Assembly: GCF_032362555.1 (NCBI RefSeq)
Contig: NC_083507.1
Location: 5,955,001 to 6,019,000 of the forward strand
DNA: 64,000 nucleotides
Direction of reading: 5' to 3'
Source: Amyelois transitella
Lineage: Eukaryota; Arthropoda; Insecta; Lepidoptera; Pyralidae
Positions 12,156 to 24,000 of this stretch are shown one piece after another (positions within the stretch are counted from its first letter, which is position 1; every line of letters begins with the position of its first letter). The notes beneath the pieces were generated by a model. It searched no databases. It had not been told where the DNA came from and saw only the letters and a list, made by a program, of their open reading frames with translations. The position numbers and the translations under genes are program-made.

Positions 12156-12421
12156 GCATTTAAAATATTATAGAAGAAGGTGAAGAGGTACCTAAAAAAC
12201 CTTATTTCGTATTTAGAATTTTAGTTGGGATTGTAAAAACTTTTCCTAGCCTCAGCATGGACTGGAGCATTTTTTCATGTAATTTCCAGGATTAATAATA
12301 ATATATTCGCGTTTTTATCCCTTTATACAAACGTCCATATGCTACGTTGATTGACTTCAGTAAGTCCGACCACGTTCATGAGTCTGTTTGCTTTTCTTCC
12401 TTCATATAATAATACTCCACA

Positions 12422-12645
12422 CACTAGTTTTACCCGCTGCTTCGCCCACCTTAATTTAGCGCCACCTACTAAGCCTACAGATTTTTTGCATATCCCGCGA
12501 AAACCGGCGGGAAGCGGATTTTACCGGGAGAAAGGTACCCCATTATTATTATTTTTTTGTACTCCACATGCAAAATTTCATGCAGATCGGTTCAGTGATT
12601 CAACTGTGAAGAGTTAAAAAAACAAACTCACTTTCACATTTATAC
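12422..12645 (+). repeat. Interspersed repeat, second copy of the ctagttttacccgc type
   Basis: This copy has ctagttttacccgctgcttc, gcgccacct, and the 3' portion atgcagatcggttcagtgat. It matches the layout of the copy at 11928. Confidence 0.55.
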
Positions 12646-12962
12646 TTATTATTAATTTGGATATATCCTTGTGGCATGAGTTTCGAGATTGCGACCTCCC
12701 TTGAGAAAAGCCCGCAGTCTGCACCAGGGAATTATGAATAATATAATCCAACATCCAACTATTATAATGGATCATATTTTATAAACACATCATAAGGACA
12801 CCTTGTTATAGGAATAAATATAATCTTCCCAAATATAATAACTTGTAAGGAACTAGAGTACCAACATACCTACATGGTACCTAATTATTTGAACGAACAT
12901 CCTTCAGAACTTCAGGAGTAGTATACTAAAGATTCTAAAAAGTTTTAATTAAAGTTAAAAAA

Positions 12963-13228
12963 GTGCCGTGTGGTTCCCGGCACTATTACAAAAAAGAATA
13001 GGACCACTCCATCTCTTTCCCATGGATGTCGTAAAAGGCGACTAAGGGATAGGCTTATAAACTAAGGATTCCTCTTTTAGGCGATGGGCTAGCAACCTGT
13101 CACTATTTGAATCTCGGTTCTATCATTAAGCCAAATAGCTGAACGTGGCCATTCAGTCTTTTCAAGACTGTTGGCTCTGTCTACCCCGCAAGGGATATAG
13201 ACGTGATCATACGTATGTATGTATGTTA
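12963..13228 (+). repeat. SINE-like repeat (family S), near full length
   Basis: It carries the same ordered motifs as the copy at 3671, from gtgccgtgtggttcccggca to ccccgcaagggatatagac and the TATG tail. At roughly nine-tenths identity by eye, the two copies are the best representatives of the family in the window. Confidence 0.75.
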
Positions 13229-14110
13229 AAAAAATATCTAAATTGTAGATATTACAGCGACTCACCGAACATAGATAAACCCTGCGAGGTTTGCAAGGTT
13301 CGGTAGCTATGTTTTGTATGTGTTGTAAGAATACGGAATAAATTATTTAAAAAAAAATCAAATTGCCTGAAAATATTTTCTTGTTCAGAGTAGCCAACTC
13401 ATGACTTCCATGCATTATTACAATCTTATATTAACAATGATATAACCACCTTATTATGTAGGCTGATAGGACGTCCTGTATAAAGATAACGTGAAAAATA
13501 TTTGTTTTACCTCCTACAAGTCATTTAATTACATAATTCTGTTAATAATGTATGTAAATAGACAAGTTACTTAAATTACATTGTGCTCGTGCCATTGAGA
13601 TTTCGTCAATTGGTGCACTAAGACGCACTCGAAGATAATATTCACTTTGAACAAACATTTTGTACCGGTGTATAATACTGTCGGCGGGTAATCGGTGAGA
13701 TTATTTTATTAAACTTAATAGTCATAACACTCAAAGGCCGCGTTTAGCTGACGGCTTAATGATGGAAGTTTAATGATAGCAGCTATACTTACCAAAAAAA
13801 GAATTTAGAGTTTGTTAAATACTTTTATACTTAATAAAATTCTTATTTCCGAGAATGGTTCGACTTTCCATAACAGCAATAAAATTTGATAAATCACCCT
13901 TCAATTGAAAGTATGAAAAATTCAGACAAATGACCAACTGCTACCCTCATTTCTTTTTGCCCGCGCTCAAATCACCCTTAATTTGCATTTTTTTAGTAAT
14001 CCTAAAAGATTTGAGATAAAATTTCAACACTTTTATTAAGAAGCGCCTGTCAAATAACATGTCGTTTATTTATCGTCAACTTTAAAGAACCTGCTGAATT
14101 GATTATATAT
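13229..14110. other. Non-coding stretch
   Basis: I see nothing beyond AT-rich sequence. Confidence 0.35.
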
Positions 14111-14690
14111 ATCTATAATATAAAAATGAATCGCTAAATGTGTTGGTAAGCGCATAACTCAAGAACGCCAGGACCAATTTGGCCAATTCTTTTTTTTTAA
14201 TATTCGTCGAAGCTCAAGGATGATTTTTACGGCGAAAAAATACCAAATAATTGCCTGAAAAACCTTAAAAACAGTCCTTTTCTTTATCCCATACAAACGT
14301 TTTCCAACTAATACGTACAGTCAATTTGAGCTTTATTGCTAATATATAAAGTTCACTGTTGTCTAAGCAATGTAGGTCTAATAGATAGAAACAAAAAACT
14401 GTCATATTACAAATCTTTTTGACAGAACGAAGTCTGTCGGGTCCGCTAGTCTATAATATAAAAATGAATCGCTAAATGTGTTGGTAAGCGCATAACTCAA
14501 GAACGCCTGGACCAATTTGGCCAATTCTTTTTTTTAATATTCGTCGAAGCTCAAGGATGGTTTTTACGGCGAAAAAATACCAAATAATTGCCTGAAAAAC
14601 CTTAAAAACAGTCCTTTTCTTATCCCATACAAACGTTTTCTAACTAATACGTACAGTCAATTTGAGCTTTATTGCTAAGTTAAGCTAGTT
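14111..14690 (+). repeat. Tandem pair of one interspersed repeat
   Basis: Two copies in the same orientation begin ctataatataaaaatgaatc, at about 14115 and 14453. Each contains gcgcataactcaagaacgcc and agtccttttct, and each reaches agtcaatttgagctttattg. The first copy alone continues to gacagaacgaagtctgtcgg and gtccgctagt, which abuts the second copy directly. They differ at only a few positions. Confidence 0.7.
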
Positions 14691-17600
14691 TGAAATAAAA
14701 ATGCAAACTGACATCTGTCTATACGTATTTGAGTTTTATTTTAAGAAGGCCTTCTTTAGTCTCCAGATTTGGCTTGTTTTCGCGAGACTTGAGTGAAGAA
14801 TGAGTTTTTTCTAAGAGTGTTATCTGTGTGAGCATTATTTCAAGCCACATCTATTCGTAAAACAATTCTTTAGATTACACAATGAATCCTCCATTTAAAT
14901 TTAAACAAAAAGATAGGAAAATATCACTACGAACTTTCCCAGAGATTATCCAACATAAAATTTTTAGCTCAGAAAAGTTGTATTTTCCTACGATGTTTAT
15001 GTTTTTTGTCGATGGGCTGGCTCTCATATCAAATTAGCCGGAGGTACGAGTGAGTTCATGTGAGGCCTTATTAGGGCACTCGAGTGGCGAGCTCTGTGAA
15101 CGAGAGCCTCGGTGTAGGGTGCACAAATTAATGAGTGTGTGGATACAAAAAAAATATACTGTTCTTTTGTGGATACCGATTTGTAATCCTCAAATATACA
15201 TATGTATCTCATATTAAATTGCGCTGAAGTACCAACTTAAAAACGATTCATGTGTGGCTTTATAAGGGCAATCGTTGAAAAGCGAATATAGAGAAATCTG
15301 CTGTTCTGACTTCGTTCCTGAATAAAACCTGCATTTTATGTATGACGCCAAAAAAAAGTAGTTAAAGAGAGGGCAAAGAAGAGTTTTATTTTATTTTGAA
15401 TTCACCATGCAAACGTCAGCCAAACGATAAGCATCTGACTCTACATAAATATTTTCCTCTAGCGTTTACCCTAGCGTCTAGTTTGAGCGTCCTATTTAGT
15501 AGCTTGTTAATTTGCGACGGCGCGAATGATGTACTTTGCTCATATTTCAAAGAAATTGCCTTAGACTGCCTTCACTGCCGTGCATTTAGATATCACGTGT
15601 GCAAAACTAAAGTGAATACAAAAGACTATATGGTGACTTCTTATTCATTAGTAACTTACTACCGGTGTTTTCCCGATTTCCCGGTTCCGTTCTCTAGAGT
15701 AGATTGAGGAAATGTAGTGGTAAGTTAGATAATAAGTATCATGAATTTACTCTAACCTGACCTCCATAATCCGAAACCCAACTCGAAAACTATACACTAC
15801 TACTCGATAAACTATTTCCCGATGTCTCAACATCCACGAATGAGAGATACCTACTGCAGTACGATTTTATTACTTCGCAAGAGATAAAACTGTGATGTAC
15901 ATATATGTTTTTTGCAAATTACCTTCTTATTAAAAGTACATATTCTAGAAACTTCTTGTTTACTGAATTGTTATTTTTTTCCGTGTATATGCAAAGAATA
16001 ACTACTGCCATTTTATTTTAGTACCTATGTGTTTTCAGATTCCTTTGCTCATTTGTCAGTCAGTTATTAAAATTTAATGTTCTATCTTAATCTTATCCTC
16101 CAAGTGACATCATTGAATCGAGAGTTATAATAATCTTTCCGCCTATTCAAACGAGATTCCCAAGGGATGGGAACAGGACGCTTGATTCTTATAAAGCTGC
16201 AAATATCTTAAACGATCTTGACATTTCAATATTCATCCAAATTTAGACTCCAATTTAATGGGTCATTAAGAGAAACATACTTCTACTTTTTACATAAACG
16301 TTGGACTCATAAAGATGTAATTCGCCCGATTTATGTTCTTTTACAAGAACATTTACAAAAATGAACTTTTTAATTCTAATTTCTCATGCTTTTGTGATAT
16401 TTTTAATTATTAATAAATATAACTAGACCGTTTTAATAAAACAGCACAATGATAGGTATAAACTAAACCTATAATAATAATACTGAATGATTAAGTCATA
16501 GGTATAATGAAAATAACAGCAAAATACGCAAAACCAATATTCAAACCGTTTGTACCTAATATTATACCTTAAATTCGTCGAAAATTGATTTATTGAAGCT
16601 ATAAATAATTAGTTTTTCATCTTTTCTGTTGTTAGCAATAGTTCTGACATAGGTCAGGTTAAGAATTAATAAAAATACGAAGTTAACTCAAAATAAGTGC
16701 ACATATTAAGACTGGTTTACAGCGGAAACATTCACAGACGGACTCTTCACCAAAATAGTAAGGGCGCAACCTTAACTAACACTTGGATTTTATTTTAGTG
16801 TTCCATATTTAGTCAACTTTACGTAATAAAAACTTTCTAAGTAAGAAATATTCCGAAGAGATTTATACCTATGTGAAATGAAAAAGTATTTCCTATCCAC
16901 ATCTTTCGCTAAGTTATTGATAAAAGTCATTCGGTATCCTGAATTAACATTTCTAACAGAATAAAAAATAAAAAATCATTTGGAACATCATTGCATTTCC
17001 AAATGATGAAAGTCAATTTAAGGGGACGATATAATCTGAAAGGAAGTCTCACAAAAGACATTTGGAAATCAAACCACAGATAACAACTGCAAATGAGTGA
17101 CCTCTGTTCAGTGAATTGAATAAAATTTATTGGGACATTCCATTCTGAATACATAATGACACCTTAAAATAGGTCAAATGTATTCTGATCATTAATATCT
17201 AAAATCAAATTTACTTTAAATTAAATTCACTTACACACAAAAAACCAAACAAACTATATTATTTTTTTACTTACTATATCTATGTAAGTATACATAGGTA
17301 TTATAAACTTTAGCGTACCAACCTGCCGTAAGAGTTTGTTTATTTTGTTTATTTAAATATAGAGGTAAAAAAGAGAATTCAGGTCAAGGGTTATTGACAT
17401 CGACCTACGTCAAGTGCACGATTAAATCAACAAGCTGAAACAAAATGTATCAAGGGCCCTGTGCCTCATATTCCGGGCGTACTTGGAGCTAAATATTCGC
17501 AAGCGCTTTCAAAAGATTGGAAAGATAAAGCACACACTGGCGCTTCACTTGTTCTCGTAAACTCACGTGCTCGTCTACCAAGTAAAAGAATAACAAAGCA

Positions 17601-17695
17601 AAATTGTCGTAAAGATAAACGCCAACATGTATTACATTGACGCAAAACTTAATTATAATGCTCGTAACATAAACTTAGTTTCGACAATCATCGTT
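14691..17695. other. Non-coding stretch
   Basis: AT-rich sequence with no gene that I can support. A GC-richer patch at 15030-15130 holds motifs such as gagggcactcgagtggcgag in degraded form and looks repeat-derived. A 103-residue open frame at 15396-15707 matches nothing known to me. Confidence 0.35.
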
Positions 17696-17699
17696 AAGT

Positions 17700-17946
17700 T
17701 TGAATCTCAGCTATACAGCTGAGAGTGGCCTTTCGGTCTTTTTGAGAGTATTGGCTATGTCTACTCTGTAACTGTTCGGCTTAATGATAGAATTAAGATT
17801 CAAATAGTAACAGGTTGCCAGCCTATCGACCAAAAGAATAATCCCAAGTTTATAAGCCTATCCCTTAGTCGCCTTTCACGCAACCACGGGAAGAGATGGA
17901 GTGGTCCTATTCTTTTTTCTATTTCGCCGGAAACCGCACATCACTA
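17700..17946. repeat. SINE-like family S, rearranged head-to-tail inversion
   Basis: Positions 17700-17769 are the 3' part in plus orientation (ctgagagtggcctttcggtc, gtctactctg). From 17770 the family continues in the opposite orientation (ctgttcggcttaatgataga ... gagatggagtggtcctattc) to the inverted head at 17946. Confidence 0.65.
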
Positions 17947-18479
17947 AAAATTAACGAATAAAAATATTATTTTAGTGATATTGGTTTTATTTCCATTCTC
18001 AAACGTAACATCTAAAAATAATCAGCAAGAAATACAAGTCCATCTTGATTGAAGTTTCGCTAATATTCCACTGAAAACTAGCATAATGTTTATTATGATT
18101 CTCTAATCTCTAATTTTCTAAAAACATGGACAAAGAAATGTATAAATTGGATGTACGGTTTGTAGACGGTTTGAATTCCGGTAGTACTTAATCAGGACCA
18201 CTACGTATCTTCGTATGGTTGATTGAAGGCCAATAAAACTCTCAACTTAATTTCTACCAAAAAAATTGAGCCATTTGGGCTGAACAAATAAATTTATTTT
18301 TATGCTCCTTAGTTTAATATCAAGCAAGACCAAACAGCAAGAACTGAAGAATTACTGAAACCTTTTATTTCGTGAAATATAATATTTCAGTTTCTTATAA
18401 TATACTAATAATATACTAATTATAATAAATCTGTAGAGAGGTCAATTCTGTACATGGAATATATTTTCAAATAACTATC

Positions 18480-18530
18480 AGGGGGTGATTAGTGATCGAT
18501 ACTGATGCCAAAAATGCAATCAGTAAAATT

Positions 18531-18567
<37 letters not shown>

Positions 18568-18760
18568 ATGTTCTTTATAGAAACAAAAACTACTTGACGG
18601 ATTTTAACGAAACTTGGTACAGTTATTCTTCATACACCTGAGCAGGTTATAGTATACTTTTCATTACGCTACAATCACTAGGAGCAGAGCAATGAAAAGA
18701 AATGTTGGGAAAACGGGAGAAGTTACTTGATTTTTTAAGCTTCCGTGGCGTGTGCAGCCT
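18480..18760 (+). repeat. Interspersed repeat containing a (GTCT)n microsatellite
   Basis: The block starts ggggtgattagtgatcgata and runs through about eight GTCT/TCTG units at 18533-18567. It then has ctacttgacggattttaacg and gttatagtatacttttcatt. It is a common style of moth repeat that may be mobile, and it has no open frame. Confidence 0.55.
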
Positions 18761-19154
18761 TAATGGTTAAAGATACAGTGAAACCATGTATAACGGAAAT
18801 ATTCTACATAAAATTATTAAAAAAATATCCCAAGACAGCATAAGTCTATCTTTTATGGTTGGCTCACAATAACACGTGTAATTCCTAATAGCTTAGCAGT
18901 TCGGAGATTTCTGTTTATATTTCTTTACTCTGACGTTTATAATACCAATATCACTCTCACTCATTCGTAATTCTTAAAAATTAATATAAGTACCTATTCA
19001 ATAAAAAAAGAATCATCGAAATCGGTATAGAAACACCAAACTTATACATGAAATAAAATACCCTAACAAGCCATCGCGCGTAAATACTGAAACGGTTGCT
19101 GCGCTCGACGCGGCTAGCGGCGGCGGCAGGGTATAAAAGGGGCAGGAAGCGAGC

Positions 19155-19740
19155 GCAAGCTTCATGACCAAGGCAGCCAGGGGGAGACCTCACGCAGTTC
19201 TCTCCTCCAGCCTCCCCCTGAGGACGAAAATCGGGATCTACCAAACGTACGTCAGATCCCGCCTCACATACGCGGCCCCGGCCTGGTACGCATTCTGCTC
19301 TGAGACCAACAGGAGAAGACTCAGCGCCCAAGAGAACCAAAGTCTCAGAGCAGTCGTCGGAGCCCCGCGCTACCTGAGGAACTCGACGATCCTCAAGGAC
19401 CTGAAGTGGGAGAACTAGATATTCGAGAGGGCGGACGCGTCATTACACAGCCACCTGCGCGGCATCGCGCCGCTCCACGCCCGCCCTCCAGGCCGTCGGG
19501 TGAAACTCTCCCCTCGCTGCCGAGCGGCAGACGTCGTCGATCAGTGACGACGCCGCCGCCGATGGGAACTCCCAGTGTATGAAGACGTGAAGACCCAGGC
19601 CGTTACGGCCGCCCCATCGACCTGCCTACAGTCGTAGGCAGCGATGATGCCATTGAAGAGGGCTAAAAGCCCTGACCAATCTACTCCGACTCCCCTAAGG
19701 GAGTATGGGAAGACCCGAAGACGACAAGATAGTATTGCAC
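19155..19740 (+). pseudogene. Jockey-like LINE fragment, C-terminal reverse transcriptase region
   Basis: The frame reads LRTKIGIYQTYVRSRLTYAA followed by PAWYAFCSE, the conserved region after the reverse transcriptase in jockey-type elements. It meets a stop at 19418, but similarity continues beyond it (FERADASLHSHLRGIAPLHA) to about 19550. The segment is GC-rich against its flanks. Both ends are truncated and the catalytic domain is absent, so this is a dead fragment of a different LINE from the one at 8690. Confidence 0.75.
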
Positions 19741-19854
19741 AGACGTTTCAACTTTATTTTCATTTCTTTTTCTTTTGTAAGTTGTAGGTACATATTTCTG
19801 GTTATAATTCTATTAGAAAACTAATATTATAAAACTGAAGAGTTTATTTGTTTG

Positions 19855-20095
19855 TTTGTTTGAATTTGCTAATCTCAAGAACTACTGGTTCGATTTGAAA
19901 GATTATTTTTGTGTTGAATAGACCATTTATCGAGAAATGGCTTTAGGCTATATAACGTCTAGCTGCAACTATTAGGAGCGAAGAAATAATGGAAAAGTGA
20001 AAAAAATCGGGGAAGGAGCATTCTTGAGGGCTTCAATGATGCCCAAAATAACTATTCCACGTGGACGAAGTCGCAGGCACAGCTAGTATACTAAA
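19855..20095 (+). repeat. Interspersed repeat with accgtagttc-type centre
   Basis: It contains ctgaagagtttatttgtttg, caagaactactggttcgatt and cgagaaatggctttaggcta, and ends ggcacagctagtata. It matches, in the opposite orientation, the block at 63718-63985. Confidence 0.5.
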
Positions 20096-20539
20096 TATAA
20101 TACGAAATATAATCTTTTATTTCAGTAATGCTTGAGTACATTTAAGAATATGCTTTAATAAATGGAAACTAGCAAAATTTACATTATTTTAAATTGAGTA
20201 GTTATATTGCAATGAAATTACTATTAGACCTTATCGGTTTTCTTGTGTCACATCGTGTAATTATATTCCTACATCATTGTTCTTTCTAGTTATGTATGTC
20301 CCTTGCCTTATGAGTAAATAATAACAGATCTTCACTACTTGATGGTCGTATCGGAAGAAAAGTGATATTTGTTTAGGTATGTATTTAAGTATTAATTTCC
20401 TTAGTTTAGTATTTTCAAAGTAAGCTTTGGAATACAAACTTAAAAATAATAAAAACAAATTCCCTTATAAATAAGAATTATTAACATACTACAACTTATA
20501 ATTTTATTTTGCCCTGTAATTTTGCCATTGTATTCTATA

Positions 20540-20980
20540 CAATTATCAAAAAAACAAATCAAATATATTTATTGTGCAACACAGGTTACAAAGGTTGTTA
20601 CATATTTTTGATCATCACTGTGAGCTGCCCTGATGGACAATAACTAATTAAAAATAAATTTTAATGTCAAAACTTACAAACAATTCAAAGAATATCTAAG
20701 TACCTAACAAAAATGAAAATAAAATTAAAATCACAATATTTATTTTCAAATAAAAATAATAATATAATGCATATCTGTAGTAATTAGTGTGTACAATAAT
20801 TAGTAATTATTTAAGTCCTTTTAAAAAAAATCTGAAATACAAACAGCGACACATCGAACTTTATTATATCTACCAAAAACCACATTCTTATATTTTGAAA
20901 CCCATAATTAGAAAGAAATGTCAGATTTAATACAAACCGAAATGATGCAAGCAGTTCAACTTTAACCTACAACTAAGTTG
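20540..20980. other. Arginase upstream region
   Basis: Apart from a short 3'-end repeat (atatatttattgtgcaacac) at 20567-20590, this is AT-rich sequence directly upstream of arginase. It should hold the promoter, but I see no convincing TATA box or initiator. Confidence 0.3.
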
Positions 20981-21082
20981 ATAACAATGATTTATTTTAA
21001 TGATATTTTTAGTAAAGACTTATCACTCTTGCCGGCCGGTTGTGTTAAATTAGTTTGTGTGGTATATACAACATTAATTGAA

Positions 21083-24000
21083 ATGAACGTCATTAGACAG
21101 ATTACGCGAAGTATGAGTCCTGGGAGGCAATGGACCCCTCTCAAGAAAGTGGGCATCATTGGTGTTCCTTTCGAGAAGGGCCAAAAAAAGTACGGAGTGA
21201 GCATCGCCCCCGCTGCCATGCGATCAGCTGGTCTTGTTTCGCACCTCAAAGAAATTGGTAAAATATTTTTTAAACTTTAATATCAAGTGTGCACTACTCT
21301 CTTATGCTCTATCAAATAATTAATTTACTTATTATACTATAATATACAAGTGAGTTTGTCAAATAGAAAGAGAACGTTTTGTATTTCACCACAATAAGAT
21401 CGAAGTAAGAAGTACCTACTTACCTAATGTCTGTGTGTTCGGAATTAACTCAAACATTAGTAATTTAAGTTTCTAGTGTACAGCAGTATTTTGCGAAGAA
21501 TTGAATAAACAATATGTTCTACAAACAGCACGATATTGCAGAACTTTTTATGTTATCCTTATACGTTTATGTATCCACCTCTATTACTGTATTTAAATAA
21601 TATTTTAGATGGCCTAGACGTTCAAGACTACGGGGACATTGAAACTTTATCCAGCAATGATCCCAACTTGGTTGAGAATATGACTAATTTGGCTCTAGTA
21701 TCATCATGTGACAAGAAGCTATCTGAACGAGTCGCCCAGGTATTGAAAGATGGCCGCATAGCTGTCACCATTGGCGGTGATCACTCCATAGGAGTTGGTA
21801 AGAGATCGTAAATAAATACCAATAATAATCGAAAGAAAAAGGCTCTCTCAGACCCAAAGCATTGAGAAGAGCGTAACTGGGAATACGTAAAGATAGAGAT
21901 TGCTTTAAATTTTTAATATGAGTTTCCTCATCTTTATAAAAATTATTATTGTCCTCCAACATATTGCTCTTCTCCGTTAAATACAGCTCTATTCAATATG
22001 TACCGACAAAGCTCAATATATTGACGAACATATCAACGCACAGCCCAAACCATTGGCTGAAGTAAGGCTGTAGTAGATTCCCAAAATTAACGCGAGAACG
22101 GAAATTGACGGGGTATGACAAAGACTGTCGTCAAATATCAATCGTATCAAATGATCAATCAACGTTTGATATAGGTACATCACATTTGGTTAACTTAAAG
22201 TACCTACTTATAACTTATTTTTAGGAACCGTAGACGGTCACTATTCTGTGAATGAGGACATGATCCTGATCTGGGTTGATGCGCATGCAGACATCAATAC
22301 CAACAGAACTTCAGGCTCCGGCTCCGTACACGGCATGCCCGTGGCTTTACTGGTCAAAGAGATGGCAGACTATTGGCCCTACCTACCAACTATGGATTGG
22401 CAAGTACCAAAGTAAGTAGGTACTTTGTTTTCTCAATAAGTTTTTCTTCTTGATCTTTTCACTCTTGACAGAGTGATAATAATCGTTACTAATGAACAGG
22501 TTATAATGTATACCTATACATACTTATCTTTAAGCTGCAACATACTGTAAACAAATTTTCTAAGATGCTCGGTGAGATAGGTATCTCACCTAGCATCTTA
22601 GAAAATTTGTTTTAGCAAATAAATGCCGCAAAAACAATTCAGGACTGCCATCAATTTGAGTAACTTAAGTATTTTACAAGATTGCCTGAGCAAAAATAGC
22701 TTTTCAAGCAATACCTACTACCTACTAAGGGAAATAAAGCTTTAAGCGCCAGTAGCTCCAAACACGAAATAATAATAATTTCTGCTTAAATTCACGAAAA
22801 TCCCCCATATAATCCAAAAACACTTGTTTCAGGTTTTCTATCAAAAACCTTGGTTACGTTGGATTGCGTTCGGTGGACCATTATGAAAGGTTGGCTATAG
22901 AGAAGTATCATGTTCCTGCTTTCGCTATGGAGGATATTGAAGAGTAAGTAAGCCCTTCACAAGTAAAAAATAGAACTAATAGAATACATTCAAATATGAT
23001 ACTTGTCCCACGAGCACGACACCTTACACGAGACATTTCGAGTTTTAGAAATAATCACTACAATAAATTCTGTCTGTATGCAAAAGTTATGGACGGACGG
23101 ACAGAAAGGGGTTTTCTAGGTAAGGTTTAGGTGTACCCTACTTTAGATTTAAATCGTCCTACTTTAGGGTCGCTAGTATATACCTAATTTTAATCAATAT
23201 TTATGTACTCATTTGGTATAATGTTTGTCGAGATCGTGACAGTTTTCGATGATACTAACTGATAAGTAATTATGTAGTTAGGATAATTAGGAGATAATGA
23301 TAATTGACTAATCAAATATGAAGTCTTTATATCTAACATTTTATGAAAAGATACAAACTAACAAAACATTGATGTAAATTGAGCCAATAGTCTCGAAAAC
23401 TCGAAGGCCCGTGTTCAGCTAGATAATAATGATGGAATGGCGATATCAGATAGTAATAGGTTCCCAGCCCATCATATACATTCAGTCAGAAAAGTATCGG
23501 GAATGGATTATTTATTTATGGTTCCAAATTCAAATTTTTGTTTTTTTTGTTGTTGTTAGATTGGCACAACTGTTTTCCATTTTGGCGCGGAGTTTGAGTT
23601 GCATCTGTTGTTTACATTAAATTCAGTGCTATTTTTAGTTATATCATATCTAGTGTGTATTGCTAATTTCATAATGGATAAAAACATCGAACAAAGAGTT
23701 TGTCTTAAATTTTGCATTGCCAATGGAATATCGTGTTCGGAGTCACTGAAAATGTTACAGAAGGCTTACGGTGAATCGAATTTATCAAAAACTCGTGCTT
23801 ATGAGTGGTACAAAGCGTTCAAAAGCGGTCGAGATGTGATGGAAGATTTGCCTCGCTCTGGTAGGCCATCAACGTCTGCAACTGAAGTTAACATCGCAAA
23901 AGTGAAGGAAATAGTGACTGAAAATCCTCATTCAACTTTGAGAGAGATAGCCACCGAACTTTCTGTATCTCACGAGTCGATCCGTACCATTTTAACTAAT

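Noticed and set aside
15396..15707. A 103-codon open frame on the plus strand
   Set aside because: It has no recognisable motif, no plausible splice partners and a composition like the flanks. It could be chance in this much sequence.
18533..18567. Tandem GTCT units considered as a CRISPR-like or functional array
   Set aside because: It is a plain tetranucleotide microsatellite inside an interspersed repeat.
19132..19139. TATAAAAG in a GC-rich setting, resembling a strong TATA box
   Set aside because: It lies at the edge of a dead LINE fragment with no gene downstream that would use it.
22549..22612. Possible microRNA hairpin in an arginase intron
   Set aside because: The loop is only 2 nt and the arms are too perfect; a palindrome or cruciform is the better description.
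23429..23620. A 63-codon frame at the left end of mariner 1
   Set aside because: It spans the terminal repeat and untranslated part of the transposon and has no family match.
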